Shown: one piece after another, positions 6,208 through 13,252 of the stretch
Numbering within the stretch: position 1 is the first letter of the stretch
How the letters are laid out: every line of letters begins with the position of its first letter
Origin: JBEKZQ01 sp049509675
GTDB taxonomy: Bacteria > Planctomycetota > Planctomycetia > Pirellulales > Thermoguttaceae
DNA length: 18,432 nucleotides
Assembly: GCA_049509675.1 (NCBI GenBank)
Contig: JBEKZQ010000052.1
Location: forward strand, 1-18,432
Direction: 5' to 3'
The notes under the pieces: model-generated
What the model was told of the DNA's origin: nothing
The model's database searches: none
The model's input: only the letters and a program-made list of their open reading frames with translations
Position numbers and translations under genes: made by a program

Positions 6208-8694
6208 TTACTTCCCCTGGGGCGGCGTAGCGGCGGGGGGCAGCTTGGCGAGAATGGCCTGGATTTGAGCGAGTTGCTCCCTGGCGGCGGCCGCGTCGGA
6301 AGATTGCGGCAGGACTTGCAACAGCCTGCGACGGAGCGATTCCAGCGCTGTTGCAGCTTCCGCGCGTCGCGCATGATCGGGGTGTCGCCGCGCCACTGCT
6401 TCCAGCGCCGGAATCAAGTTCTGGCGATAGCGAGCGTCGGTCGCGTAATCCGCCATCAACGGCATCAGCAGCGTCTGCGCCCGCTCGAAATGATCCAACG
6501 CCAGGTCGCGAGCGGTTTGCTCATCTTCAGCTTTGGCAAGGTTGATATCGATCTCCGCCAGGGCGATCTGATATTCCACGACGCTGGAATTTTTCTCGGC
6601 CAGCGTGGTCATGGTTTTGCAGGCCATTGCATACAAGGGAAGTGCCCCGCGGCACTGCCCTTCCAGGCAGCGCAAGTCGGCCTGCAGGCGATAGCAGATG
6701 GCAAGCTGATAGGCGAGATTGATATCGGCCGAATCGCGGCGTGCGAGGTCGGCGAACAGGATCGAGGCCTTTTGGAACAAGGGCTCGGCGGCCGCGCGTG
6801 GTTTGCCGGCCATGGCCAAGCGGGCCTGGTTGTAGTAGCCTATGGCGAGGTCGCGCTGCAGCTTCTTATCGTCAACCCCCTCCGCCCGCAGCCGTTCCCG
6901 GATGGCCTGCGCCTTTTCGAAGTTCTGTCGGGCCCGGGCCGGGTCGCGCTGCTTTTCGACCAGGCCGATGTTCATGCAGGTGTTGGCCAAGGTGCGCTGG
7001 TACTCGTGCTCGTCGGGCACGGCTTCCGCGAGCCGGGTACGCGCGTCGAGAGCCTCGGCATAGGCCGCCGCGGCATCCTTCACGCGCTGTTGTTGATACA
7101 GGCAATGGCCCAGGGCGTTGAGCGTATCGCCCAATGCCTTCAAGCGGTCCGTTTCCCGGGGCGTTGCCGCCAGCAGCGCGCGTTGCATTTCCAGCGCGCG
7201 TTCGTAGCAGGGCAGGGCCTTGGCGGGCGATTCGATGCTTTCGGTGATCAGCCCCACGCGAAAGTGGGCGGAAGCCAGGTCGTCGCGCACCGCATCCGCG
7301 CCGGCGTTTTGCGCCAGCAGCTTTTCGTAGTAATCGCGGGCGCGACGCAACAAATCGCTGCGCAGACGCTGCATGCCGGGCTGGTTCAGCAGGGTCGCCT
7401 CGCTCACCTGCGTGAACAGGTCGTCCACCGCCTGCCGGGCCTGCAACAAGTTTCCCTCGGCTTGCTGCTGCGCCAGCCGCGTATCGGCCAAGGCCGAGGC
7501 GGTGCGGACGTAGCCCATCGCCAGGCCGAGGACGCCCAGCACAAGGCTGGTCGCGGCGATGGCCGCCGAAGCGGCGATCAGCGGATTGCGCCGGCACCAA
7601 CGTCCGGCCCGTTCCATCGTCCCCACCGGCCGGGCCTCGATCGGGCATCCCGACAGGAAGCGGCCCAGTTCGTCAACCACGGCCTTGGCGGTGGGGTAAC
7701 GCCGCCGCGGGTCCTTCTCCACGCATTTCAGGCAAATCGTTTCCAAGTCGCGGGGAATATGGTGATCGAACTTGCGCGGACTGGGCGGATCGTCGGCGAT
7801 CACCTGGTGCAACAGCATTTCCAGGCTGCCGCGAAAGGGACGCTCGCCGGTGAGCAACTCGAACAGCACGATGCCCAGGGAGTAGATGTCGCTGCGGCCG
7901 TCGGCCGTGTGGGACTCGCCGCGGGCCTGCTCCGGCGACATGTAGGCGGGGGTGCCCAGGATCTGCCCCTGGACGGTCATGGTCATTTCGCCCACCTCGC
8001 GCCGCGCCAGGCCGAAATCCATGATGTGCGGATCGCCCGCGCCGTCCAGCATGATATTGCCCGGCTTCAGATCCCGGTGGATCACGCCCACCTGGTGGGC
8101 ATGGTCCAGTGCGGCCGCGATCTTCGCCGCCATGACGGCCGCCTCGCGGTAGCCGGGCCGATGATCGGTCAGCCAGTCGGCCAAAGAGCGGCCTTCGATG
8201 AAATCGCTGACGATATAGAGCAGGTCGCCCTCGACGCCCACGTAGTGAACGCTCACGATATTCGGGTGCCGGAGCTGGGCCGTCGCGCGGGCCTCGCGCA
8301 GAAACTTCTCGGCCTCTTCGCCGCCAAGCTGTCCGCGATGGGGAATCTTCACCGCGACGATCCGATCGAGCTGTACGTCGCGGGCTTTCCATACGGTGCC
8401 GAAGGCGCCGGCCCCCAGGCGCTCGAGCAACTGAAAGTGCCCCAGGATCCGGCCGGAACCCACCGCTGCCGCATCGGCCGGTCGCGCGATCGTCTCGGCT
8501 CCCGTCGGCATGATCTGGCCATTGCACGCGGGGCATCTGAAGTTGACGAGCGTCTCGTCGTCGCACACCGGGGCACGGTTGCCGCAATGCGGACAACGGA
8601 TGCGCAAGGTATCGGGCGGCGGCGGAATCGCCCCCAGCGACTCGTCCTCTAACGCGGCGTCAAACGATTCCGCTTCCTCGTCAGGCACGCCCAT
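6208..8694 (-). CDS. Membrane Ser/Thr protein kinase with zinc ribbon and TPRs
   Basis: An 828-residue Hanks-type kinase. The N-terminus holds a zinc-ribbon-like pair, CPHC (34-37) and CPAC (54-57). The kinase domain (about 84-348) is complete: glycine loop GAGAFG (94-99), VAVK with K116, HRDLKPGN (206-213), DFG (226-228), the activation-end GTPAYMSPEQ (247-256) and SDIYSLGIVLFELLTGERPF. A single membrane segment lies at about 371-396 (NPLIAASAAIAA...), followed by a coiled-coil-like AQQQAEGNLLQARQ. Degenerate TPR repeats, such as ALPCYERALEMQRALL and AAAAYAEALDARTRL, run from about 440 to 800. All catalytic motifs are intact, so activity is expected. The TPR part probably sits outside the cytoplasm as a sensor or scaffold. 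The neighbouring ECF-like sigma factor suggests this kinase controls it, as in the planctomycete ECF-STK pairings; this is inference. No Shine-Dalgarno site is obvious. Confidence 0.95.
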   Translation of the reverse strand: MGVPDEEAESFDAALEDESLGAIPPPPDTLRIRCPHCGNRAPVCDDETLVNFRCPACNGQIMPTGAETIARPADAAAVGSGRILGHFQLLERLGAGAFGTVWKARDVQLDRIVAVKIPHRGQLGGEEAEKFLREARATAQLRHPNIVSVHYVGVEGDLLYIVSDFIEGRSLADWLTDHRPGYREAAVMAAKIAAALDHAHQVGVIHRDLKPGNIMLDGAGDPHIMDFGLARREVGEMTMTVQGQILGTPAYMSPEQARGESHTADGRSDIYSLGIVLFELLTGERPFRGSLEMLLHQVIADDPPSPRKFDHHIPRDLETICLKCVEKDPRRRYPTAKAVVDELGRFLSGCPIEARPVGTMERAGRWCRRNPLIAASAAIAATSLVLGVLGLAMGYVRTASALADTRLAQQQAEGNLLQARQAVDDLFTQVSEATLLNQPGMQRLRSDLLRRARDYYEKLLAQNAGADAVRDDLASAHFRVGLITESIESPAKALPCYERALEMQRALLAATPRETDRLKALGDTLNALGHCLYQQQRVKDAAAAYAEALDARTRLAEAVPDEHEYQRTLANTCMNIGLVEKQRDPARARQNFEKAQAIRERLRAEGVDDKKLQRDLAIGYYNQARLAMAGKPRAAAEPLFQKASILFADLARRDSADINLAYQLAICYRLQADLRCLEGQCRGALPLYAMACKTMTTLAEKNSSVVEYQIALAEIDINLAKAEDEQTARDLALDHFERAQTLLMPLMADYATDARYRQNLIPALEAVARRHPDHARRAEAATALESLRRRLLQVLPQSSDAAAAREQLAQIQAILAKLPPAATPPQGK

Positions 8695-8700
8695 GCCCCA

Positions 8701-8729
8701 CCAATAACCCCATAATCGTCCGCCGTCAA
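8701..8729 (-). promoter_or_regulatory. Possible leaderless promoter of the kinase gene
   Basis: The minus strand reads TTGACG (8729-8724), a 17-nt spacer, then TATTGG (8706-8701), only 6 nt before the ATG at 8694. Transcription would begin at or next to the start codon, which would fit the absence of a ribosome site. The -10 box matches only 3 of 6 bases, so this is a weak candidate. Confidence 0.25.
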
Positions 8730-8804
8730 GGGGTTGCGAGAGGTCGAGGTCCTGCCTTCTCGGGGAAATAAGGATCTGACGAAGAAGAACTTCCGCATTT
8801 GGCT

Positions 8805-8861
8805 GTAAGACGGATTGCTAATCCGTCGCCGAACCGTGGACGGATTAACAATCCGTCCTAC
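8805..8861. repeat. 57-bp double-hairpin element, copy 1
   Basis: Two tandem palindromes built on GACGGATT..AATCCGTC (8809-8827 and 8839-8858) are bounded by GTAAGACGG and CCGTCCTAC. A second unit of the same length and design lies at 16785-16841. The ends can also pair with each other. It sits between the divergent kinase and protein B genes, upstream of the conserved promoter boxes. Confidence 0.8.
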
Positions 8862-8928
8862 GGGTTTCCGCCAAACTGTTCTTCGCCAAATCCTAATCGT
8901 TGTCTCCCGGCAACTTTGGAAGATTTCC

Positions 8929-8960
8929 TGTCACAATCGCCCGCTCGCCAGTAGTAGAAG
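8929..8960 (+). promoter_or_regulatory. Conserved two-box promoter of protein B
   Basis: TGTCAC (8929-8934), 14 nt, then CAGTAGTAGAAG (8949-8960), about 65 nt before the ATG at 9014. It matches the boxes before protein A exactly, including spacing, and is preceded in both cases by a GATTTC-like block. Downstream, both leaders share CCCTTAACCCC and AAAGGAGA. This is probably a shared sigma-factor or activator site. Confidence 0.6.
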
Positions 8961-9013
8961 CAGACAAAGAACAGTTCCCCCCCTTAACCCCTCCCACCTT
9001 AAAGGAGAAAGTC

Positions 9014-9574
9014 ATGAAAACTCTCGGACAAGAACTGGTGATCGGATTGCTGGCAGCAAGTTTGGTAATCTGTGGCGTCGGTACGGTGTTAGCCAAGGGC
9101 TCGGTCCCGCACTTGCCCCCGCACCCGATCATCCCGCACCCGATCCCGCACAATCCCCAGTACCACCACTATCATCCGATCGTGGTCAATCACTGGCCGA
9201 GACCGGTTGTCGTCTCGGGGGCGGTGGGCATTGCGTACCCGCTGCCGGTGATGGACGCATCGGACGCGACCTCGGCGCCGGCGCCGAGCATCCGGCTGGT
9301 CAATCCCGTCGAGAACCATCGGACGCTGAGATATACCGTCAATGGCGGGTTTGTGCGGCTCTTGGGCCCTGGCCGCGACGCTAACTTCGACCAAGAGGTA
9401 GTGATCCGCTTCGATCGTGGCCGTGGGGCGGGCCAGGCCCGTTACGTCCTCCAGGACGGCACCTACCGCTTCGTCCCGGCCGATGGACTCTGGAGCCTGG
9501 TTCGTGACGGTGACGATCTGGCCGGCGACGGACAGATTGGCGACATCGCTGCCAACCCCCTGCCCGGCATGTAA
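9014..9574 (+). CDS. Small secreted protein B, paralogue of 3095-3607
   Basis: A 186-residue protein. The ATG at 9014 is chosen because AAAGGAGA ends 5 nt upstream and a signal peptide follows (hydrophobic LVIGLLAASLVICGVG, with likely cleavage near VLA-KG). Residues 30-62 are rich in His and Pro, with eight His including HHYH, which may bind metal (inference). The domain at about 93-164 carries IRLVNP, RYTVNGGFVRLL, VVIRFDRGRGAGQARY and YRFVPADGLWSLVR, matching protein A block by block. The gene is divergent from the kinase gene and carries the same upstream boxes as protein A, pointing to joint regulation. A strong intrinsic terminator follows. Function is unknown; no catalytic motif was seen. 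Confidence 0.87.
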   Translation: MKTLGQELVIGLLAASLVICGVGTVLAKGSVPHLPPHPIIPHPIPHNPQYHHYHPIVVNHWPRPVVVSGAVGIAYPLPVMDASDATSAPAPSIRLVNPVENHRTLRYTVNGGFVRLLGPGRDANFDQEVVIRFDRGRGAGQARYVLQDGTYRFVPADGLWSLVRDGDDLAGDGQIGDIAANPLPGM

Positions 9575-9606
9575 TCGTCGGTGCGGACAGCAAGTCACGG
9601 CAGCAC

Positions 9607-9648
9607 AAACAAGAAGGCCGGCGAACGCCGGCCTTCTTGTTTGCTTTT
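9607..9648 (+). terminator. Intrinsic terminator after protein B
   Basis: A perfect 16-bp stem (9607-9622 with 9627-9642) closes a four-base loop (GAAC) and is followed by a T-rich GCTTTT. The 3' arm itself ends in TTT. The stem begins about 33 nt after the stop codon at 9574. Confidence 0.88.
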
Positions 9649-9661
9649 CGTAACCGTTCAC

Positions 9662-9734
9662 GGGGGACTGTCCCAATTTTCGCCTGCAATGCGCAGCATT
9701 GCCGCGAAAATGGGACTGTCCCCTTTGGCCGGGC
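9662..9734. repeat. Cruciform repeat containing GGGACTGTCCC, copy 2
   Basis: The right half (9701-9734) is identical over 34 nt to 4716-4749. The left half (9663-9683) carries an inverted version of the GGGGACTGTCCC..TTTTCGC unit, so the two arms pair. Between them is a perfect small hairpin, GCAATGC-GCA-GCATTGC (9686-9702). This copy is the complete palindromic form; the copy at 4716 is a half unit. It lies between the protein B terminator and the membrane-protein gene. Confidence 0.8.
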
Positions 9735-9852
9735 CCCCGCGGCCATGGAGCCGGCAAACCCAGCCGGGCAGCTATCTGGGCTTGCGTCAATCGGCGGATT
9801 GTGATACCGGGCGCCCTGAATTGCAAGGTCGCTCACGAATTCCGGGGTGTTC

Positions 9853-11679
9853 ATGCTGATGTTGCTGCCAGTCGCCTTTCTGAGGTCGCGCGGCGCCGGT
9901 CTCGGCACCGGCGCCCTCTGGTGTATTTTGACGCTGGCCGGCCTCTGGCTGGTTTCCGCCTACGGCCTGACCACGCCCTACGGCGACGAATGGAATTGGA
10001 TTGGGCAGGTTACCGGCGACGAGGCGGTGACCTGGAGTTGGCTATGGGCCCTGCACAGCGAACACCGCATGTTCTTGCCCCGGCTCATCTACCTGGGCCT
10101 CGGACAGCTCAGCGGTTTCAATTTCCGCGCCGGTGCGTATTTCAACATTGTCCTGCTCAGCGCCGTTTCCCTGGCGATGATGTGCGCCGTGCGGCGGAGG
10201 CGCGGCGCGGCCAGTTGGTACGACGCGGTCTTTCCCGTGGCCATGTTGCAGTGGGGCTCGTTCACGAATCTGATTTGGGGGTTCCAACTCAATTTTGTCG
10301 TTTCGATCACTCTTTCCACGGCGGTGCTCCTGCTGATCTTCTGCTGTCGGAAACGGCTGTCGATCTGGACAGCCTGTTCGATTACCCTGTGTTTGTTGGG
10401 GGCCGGACTATGCGGCGCCTACGGCCTGGCCTTCCTGCCGCCCTTGGCGGCCTGGCTGCTGCTGGTCGCCGTGTTGCCTGCCGGGGACGGCGGCCGAGTG
10501 TCTCCGGGATACCGCATCGGGCTGGGGTGCCTGGCGGCGGTGCTGGCGGGCTTTTGCACCTGCTACTTTCTGGGGTTTCATCGGCCGGCGATTCACGCCG
10601 CCGCTCCCAGCGTGGCGGCCGCCCTGCGGACCAGTTGCGAATTCCTTGCCGGCGCCCTTGGGCCGGCCGGCAAAGAAAGTTGGCCGCTTTCCGGCCTGCT
10701 GGTGCTCGCAGCCTGCGGACTGGCCGTGCTGCCGCTGCTGCGGACCTTGATGCGCCGACCCGAGGAGCGCTTTCGGGCGGCCGGGCTGTTGGCCTGGCTG
10801 GCCGCCGTATTCGTCTTGGCCGCCGGCATCGGCTGGGGGCGGTCATTCATCGGCCCCGGCGCCGGTTTCGCCAACCACTACATGGTATTGACCGCATCCC
10901 TGTTGTGCTTCTTCGCCCTGGTCTGGAATGCGTATGCTTCGCCGCGATGGTTGCCACACCTGCAACGCTGCCTGCTGTTGCTGGCCTGCGTGTCGTTCCT
11001 CGTGGGCGTCCACAAGGGACCCCGTTGTTCTGCCGAGATATTCGATCCGCTCCGGGACCTGGAGCGCGACGCCCAGGCCGGCATCCCGCCCGCAATGCTG
11101 GCGGTCCGCTATGCTGATCGCTTCGCCTTCAACGAACCGTTGCAAAAGTTCACCCGATGGTTGGAAATGCTCCGCACGGCGAAGTTGGGGCCATACCGCG
11201 GTCGGCCGCTGCAATCGCTCGAGCCGGTCGTGGTGGAGTGCTTGGTGGAATTACCGCGTCCGAAAGGGCCGGTTCACACCATCACAATCGCACCCGGAAA
11301 CAGCTTCGTTCAGCCCGTGAAGGCGGCGCACTCCGGCACGCTCTATCGGGTTGATCTGCAACTTGCCGCGTTCCGGCGAAAGTATCCCGAGAAGCTGGAA
11401 TGGACACTCTTGCGGGTTGCGCCGCAGGGCGCCCGGGAAGTCTTGGCTTCCGGTGAAATTGGCTTGACGGGACTGGTTTGCGACGACATGGTCACGCTTG
11501 TTTGCCCGCCGCGTCGAATCGAGGCAGGGCAAGAGCTGGAACTCAAGTTGCGGAATCCGGCCGCCGACGGCACCCGGATCATGAGCATCTTCGGGTACGA
11601 TGCCGCGTCTCCGAGCGGGCCGCTCGCGGCGATCAATGGGTACCTGTTCCTGGAACAGGACCGGATGCCCGCCCACTAG
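9853..11679 (+). CDS. GT-C-like polytopic membrane protein with C-terminal soluble domain
   Basis: A 608-residue protein using the ATG at 9853, 5 nt after GGGG. GTG at 9847 and ATG at 9859 are alternative starts. About 10 hydrophobic helices fill residues 18-400, for example LWCILTLAGLWLVSAYGL and LLVLAACGLAVLPLL. The first external loop has TPYGDEWNW (D45-E46) and HSEHRMFLPRL (68-78); an acidic motif in this loop followed by EHR recalls GT-C glycosyltransferases that use polyprenyl-phosphate sugars. The last 200 or so residues are soluble and beta-rich (VHTITIAPGNSFVQPV, TLYRVDLQL, SGEIGLTGLV) and may bind carbohydrate. Both the transferase activity and the binding role are inference; membrane topology is confident. 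Its TAG stop lies in the end of a repeat element. Confidence 0.82.
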   Translation: MLMLLPVAFLRSRGAGLGTGALWCILTLAGLWLVSAYGLTTPYGDEWNWIGQVTGDEAVTWSWLWALHSEHRMFLPRLIYLGLGQLSGFNFRAGAYFNIVLLSAVSLAMMCAVRRRRGAASWYDAVFPVAMLQWGSFTNLIWGFQLNFVVSITLSTAVLLLIFCCRKRLSIWTACSITLCLLGAGLCGAYGLAFLPPLAAWLLLVAVLPAGDGGRVSPGYRIGLGCLAAVLAGFCTCYFLGFHRPAIHAAAPSVAAALRTSCEFLAGALGPAGKESWPLSGLLVLAACGLAVLPLLRTLMRRPEERFRAAGLLAWLAAVFVLAAGIGWGRSFIGPGAGFANHYMVLTASLLCFFALVWNAYASPRWLPHLQRCLLLLACVSFLVGVHKGPRCSAEIFDPLRDLERDAQAGIPPAMLAVRYADRFAFNEPLQKFTRWLEMLRTAKLGPYRGRPLQSLEPVVVECLVELPRPKGPVHTITIAPGNSFVQPVKAAHSGTLYRVDLQLAAFRRKYPEKLEWTLLRVAPQGAREVLASGEIGLTGLVCDDMVTLVCPPRRIEAGQELELKLRNPAADGTRIMSIFGYDAASPSGPLAAINGYLFLEQDRMPAH

Positions 11680-11856
11680 GCCGGATTATTTGCGTAGGGT
11701 GGGTCGAGGTCGCGCAAGCCTATGGTGGGTCTCGCAAACCGATCAACGATTGTCCAGCGCTGTGTCATAAAGCGGTAAGTTGATAAGCGACCAAAGGCCC
11801 ACCAGAACCACGGTTTGCTCGACGCCACCCTACAGTTTATGAATAATCCGGGCTAG
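11676..11856 (+). repeat. 181-bp fold-back (MITE-like) element, copy 2
   Basis: The ends CTAGGCCGGATTATT and AATAATCCGGGCTAG are inverted repeats matching at 14 of 15 positions. Inner arms with GTAGGGTGG also pair. The unit is an inverted copy of 1624-1804. CTAG at both edges may be a target-site duplication, leaving a 173-bp core. The left CTAG provides the stop codon of the membrane-protein gene. No coding potential is seen. Confidence 0.88.
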
Positions 11857-11873
11857 GTCCCGAGCGTGTTCGG

Positions 11874-11990
11874 ATCGGCAAGACAATAACTGTCCTGTTC
11901 TCGAAAGCAGTCATCACGCTCCGCGTGATGCAGTTCCATCTCGCGGAGCGAGATGAATACGATTGTTGCGACACTTATTGATTTGCCGAT
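11874..11990 (+). repeat. 117-bp inverted-repeat element, copy A
   Basis: It is bounded by ATCGGCAA and TTGCCGAT. It is about 90% identical to the reverse complement of 13253-13368, with one single-base gap. Inside are two perfect hairpins, CATCACGC-TCC-GCGTGATG (11912-11930) and CATCTCGC-GGA-GCGAGATG (11937-11955), whose three-base loops are complementary. Together with copy B it flanks the ARPP-1-type gene. Confidence 0.85.
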
Positions 11991-12018
11991 ACTTGGCCGC
12001 AAGGGCCGTTCGGAAGAA

Positions 12019-12063
12019 CACGGGCAAGCCCGTGGCAGCCAAACCAGCACGGGCAAGCCCGTG
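12019..12063. repeat. Two tandem CACGGGC-AA-GCCCGTG palindromes
   Basis: Perfect palindromes lie at 12019-12034 and 12048-12063, each followed by GCA and the second by GTGGCACC. They resemble the GGGCAAGCC hairpin of the element at 2909-3024. They sit 19 nt past the stop of the leftward ARPP-1-type gene, where a terminator would be expected. Confidence 0.7.
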
Positions 12064-12081
12064 GCACCAGCGCCCGCGCGG

Positions 12082-13194
12082 TCACTGCTGCCGGGGGTTG
12101 GGATAGATGATCGACGGTCGGGACCAGGGTCGCGGTTGCGGCACTACCTGCGCGCCGATCTGCACTCCGTAATGCACCAGCGTGCCGTCCAGGCTCACGC
12201 CGTCGCCCAGCAGACCGCCCTGGCGCGTGCGGATGCCGGAACCGGAGCCCGGACTCGGCCCGCGCTGGCTGCCCGTGCGGCACACGCGCTCGAAGAAGTC
12301 GATCGCCGCGCGATGCTCGCCGCCGCCGTCCGGCTCCAGTCCGGGGCCGCGCAGCACCACATAGTCCACGGCATAGGAGTCCAGCAGCTTGGGCAGGAGT
12401 TCCCGGGCGAGGGCCGCGCTGCCGAACATCTCGGCGCCCAGGGCGCGGCCTCGGGCCACGAAAATGAAACCGGTCGAGCCCTGCGGAACTTCGGGAACGA
12501 TCTTCCGCCGCACGTCTTCCAGTTTTTCCCTGACCGGCGCGGATTGCAAGGCCGCATCGAGGCTGTCGGTCGCGTTCTCCGCCTTCAAGGCGGCGTTGTT
12601 GCGGGTAACTTCCGACCAGACCTTGACCTGGTCGGCCCCGCCGCGAAGTTTCTCCTGGATCGATTGGGGGAGCATGGTCTTGCTGCCGGCGGAGAACTTG
12701 GCCTCGCCCGACCAGCGATGCGCCTCGACGCAGAACACGTCCAGGTCGATTCTCTGGCCGGGGGCCAGCACCACGTCGTGCCGGACGGTTCGCGTCTGCA
12801 TGCCGCCCGCAACCACCTCGCCGGTCATGATGAAGATGTATTGGTCGCGGCTGAGATTCTCGACGCGGACGACGGGCACGCTGCCGCCCCCTTTCTCGCT
12901 GACCAGCAGGATGCCGCGGGCGATGGCCGCATCGAGCGTAAGCCACTGGCCGCGCACCAGCGGCACGTCGTCCGCCAGGATCGGATAGACGGCCAACTGC
13001 CGGTACACCAGCGGTTCGGCGATCTTGACGCCGTCGAGATAGCGGGCCAACTCGCGGACGTGCCGGTCCGTCGCCGGTCGCTGCGCCCCGGCCGGCGTCT
13101 CGTTGAAGATCACCGCGCAAAGACAGACGGCCGCGGCCAGTACGGCCGGCGCCTTCCTCGAAACTGTAGAGATGCAATCACAACGCGTGTTCAT
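12082..13194 (-). CDS. Secreted ARPP-1-domain-like protein
   Basis: A 370-residue protein. The frame runs on to 13578, but the ATG at 13194 has AGGAGG 8 nt upstream and begins a signal peptide (basic start, hydrophobic VLAAAVCLCAVIF, then ETPAGAQ), while the extension crosses a repeat element. The body resembles the ARPP-1 family (ARG and rhodanese-phosphatase-superfamily-associated): LVYRQLAVYPIL (62-73), WLTLDAAIARGILLVSE (84-100), VPVVRVENLS, IFIMTGEVVAGGMQTRTV (120-137), VFCVEAHRW (153-161) and, later, STGFIFVARGRALGAEMFGS. Family members have no proven biochemical role that I can name. A signal peptide is notable because the domain name refers to intracellular-type partners; no such partner lies here. 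The C-terminal 70 residues are Gly/Pro/Arg-rich and look disordered. Confidence 0.82.
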   Translation of the reverse strand: MNTRCDCISTVSRKAPAVLAAAVCLCAVIFNETPAGAQRPATDRHVRELARYLDGVKIAEPLVYRQLAVYPILADDVPLVRGQWLTLDAAIARGILLVSEKGGGSVPVVRVENLSRDQYIFIMTGEVVAGGMQTRTVRHDVVLAPGQRIDLDVFCVEAHRWSGEAKFSAGSKTMLPQSIQEKLRGGADQVKVWSEVTRNNAALKAENATDSLDAALQSAPVREKLEDVRRKIVPEVPQGSTGFIFVARGRALGAEMFGSAALARELLPKLLDSYAVDYVVLRGPGLEPDGGGEHRAAIDFFERVCRTGSQRGPSPGSGSGIRTRQGGLLGDGVSLDGTLVHYGVQIGAQVVPQPRPWSRPSIIYPNPRQQ

Positions 13195-13202
13195 GGCTTC
13201 CG

Positions 13203-13208
13203 CCTCCT
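13203..13208 (-). promoter_or_regulatory. Shine-Dalgarno site fixing the 13194 start
   Basis: AGGAGG lies on the minus strand, 8 nt before the ATG at 13194. It shows that translation starts at the signal peptide rather than at an upstream codon of the longer open frame. Confidence 0.8.
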
Positions 13209-13252
13209 CTTCCCTTGGGTTCGTGGATAGGACCATGGTTTGAACGCTTGGG

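Noticed and set aside
6265..8652. A 795-codon open frame on the plus strand opposite the Ser/Thr kinase
   Set aside because: It is antisense to a kinase with every catalytic motif intact, has no family resemblance, and is a by-product of high GC.
9699..11117. A 472-codon plus-strand frame overlapping the membrane-protein gene
   Set aside because: It starts in a repeat and is Arg/Gly-rich; the other frame gives clear membrane helices and a soluble domain.
1624..11856. Inverted 181-bp pair considered as the ends of a 10-kb transposon
   Set aside because: Each copy has its own inverted ends, there is no transposase between them, and the enclosed genes look like ordinary chromosome content.
11953..13230. 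A 425-codon plus-strand frame over the ARPP-1-type gene
   Set aside because: It begins inside a repeat element and is antisense to a gene with a signal peptide and a good ribosome site.
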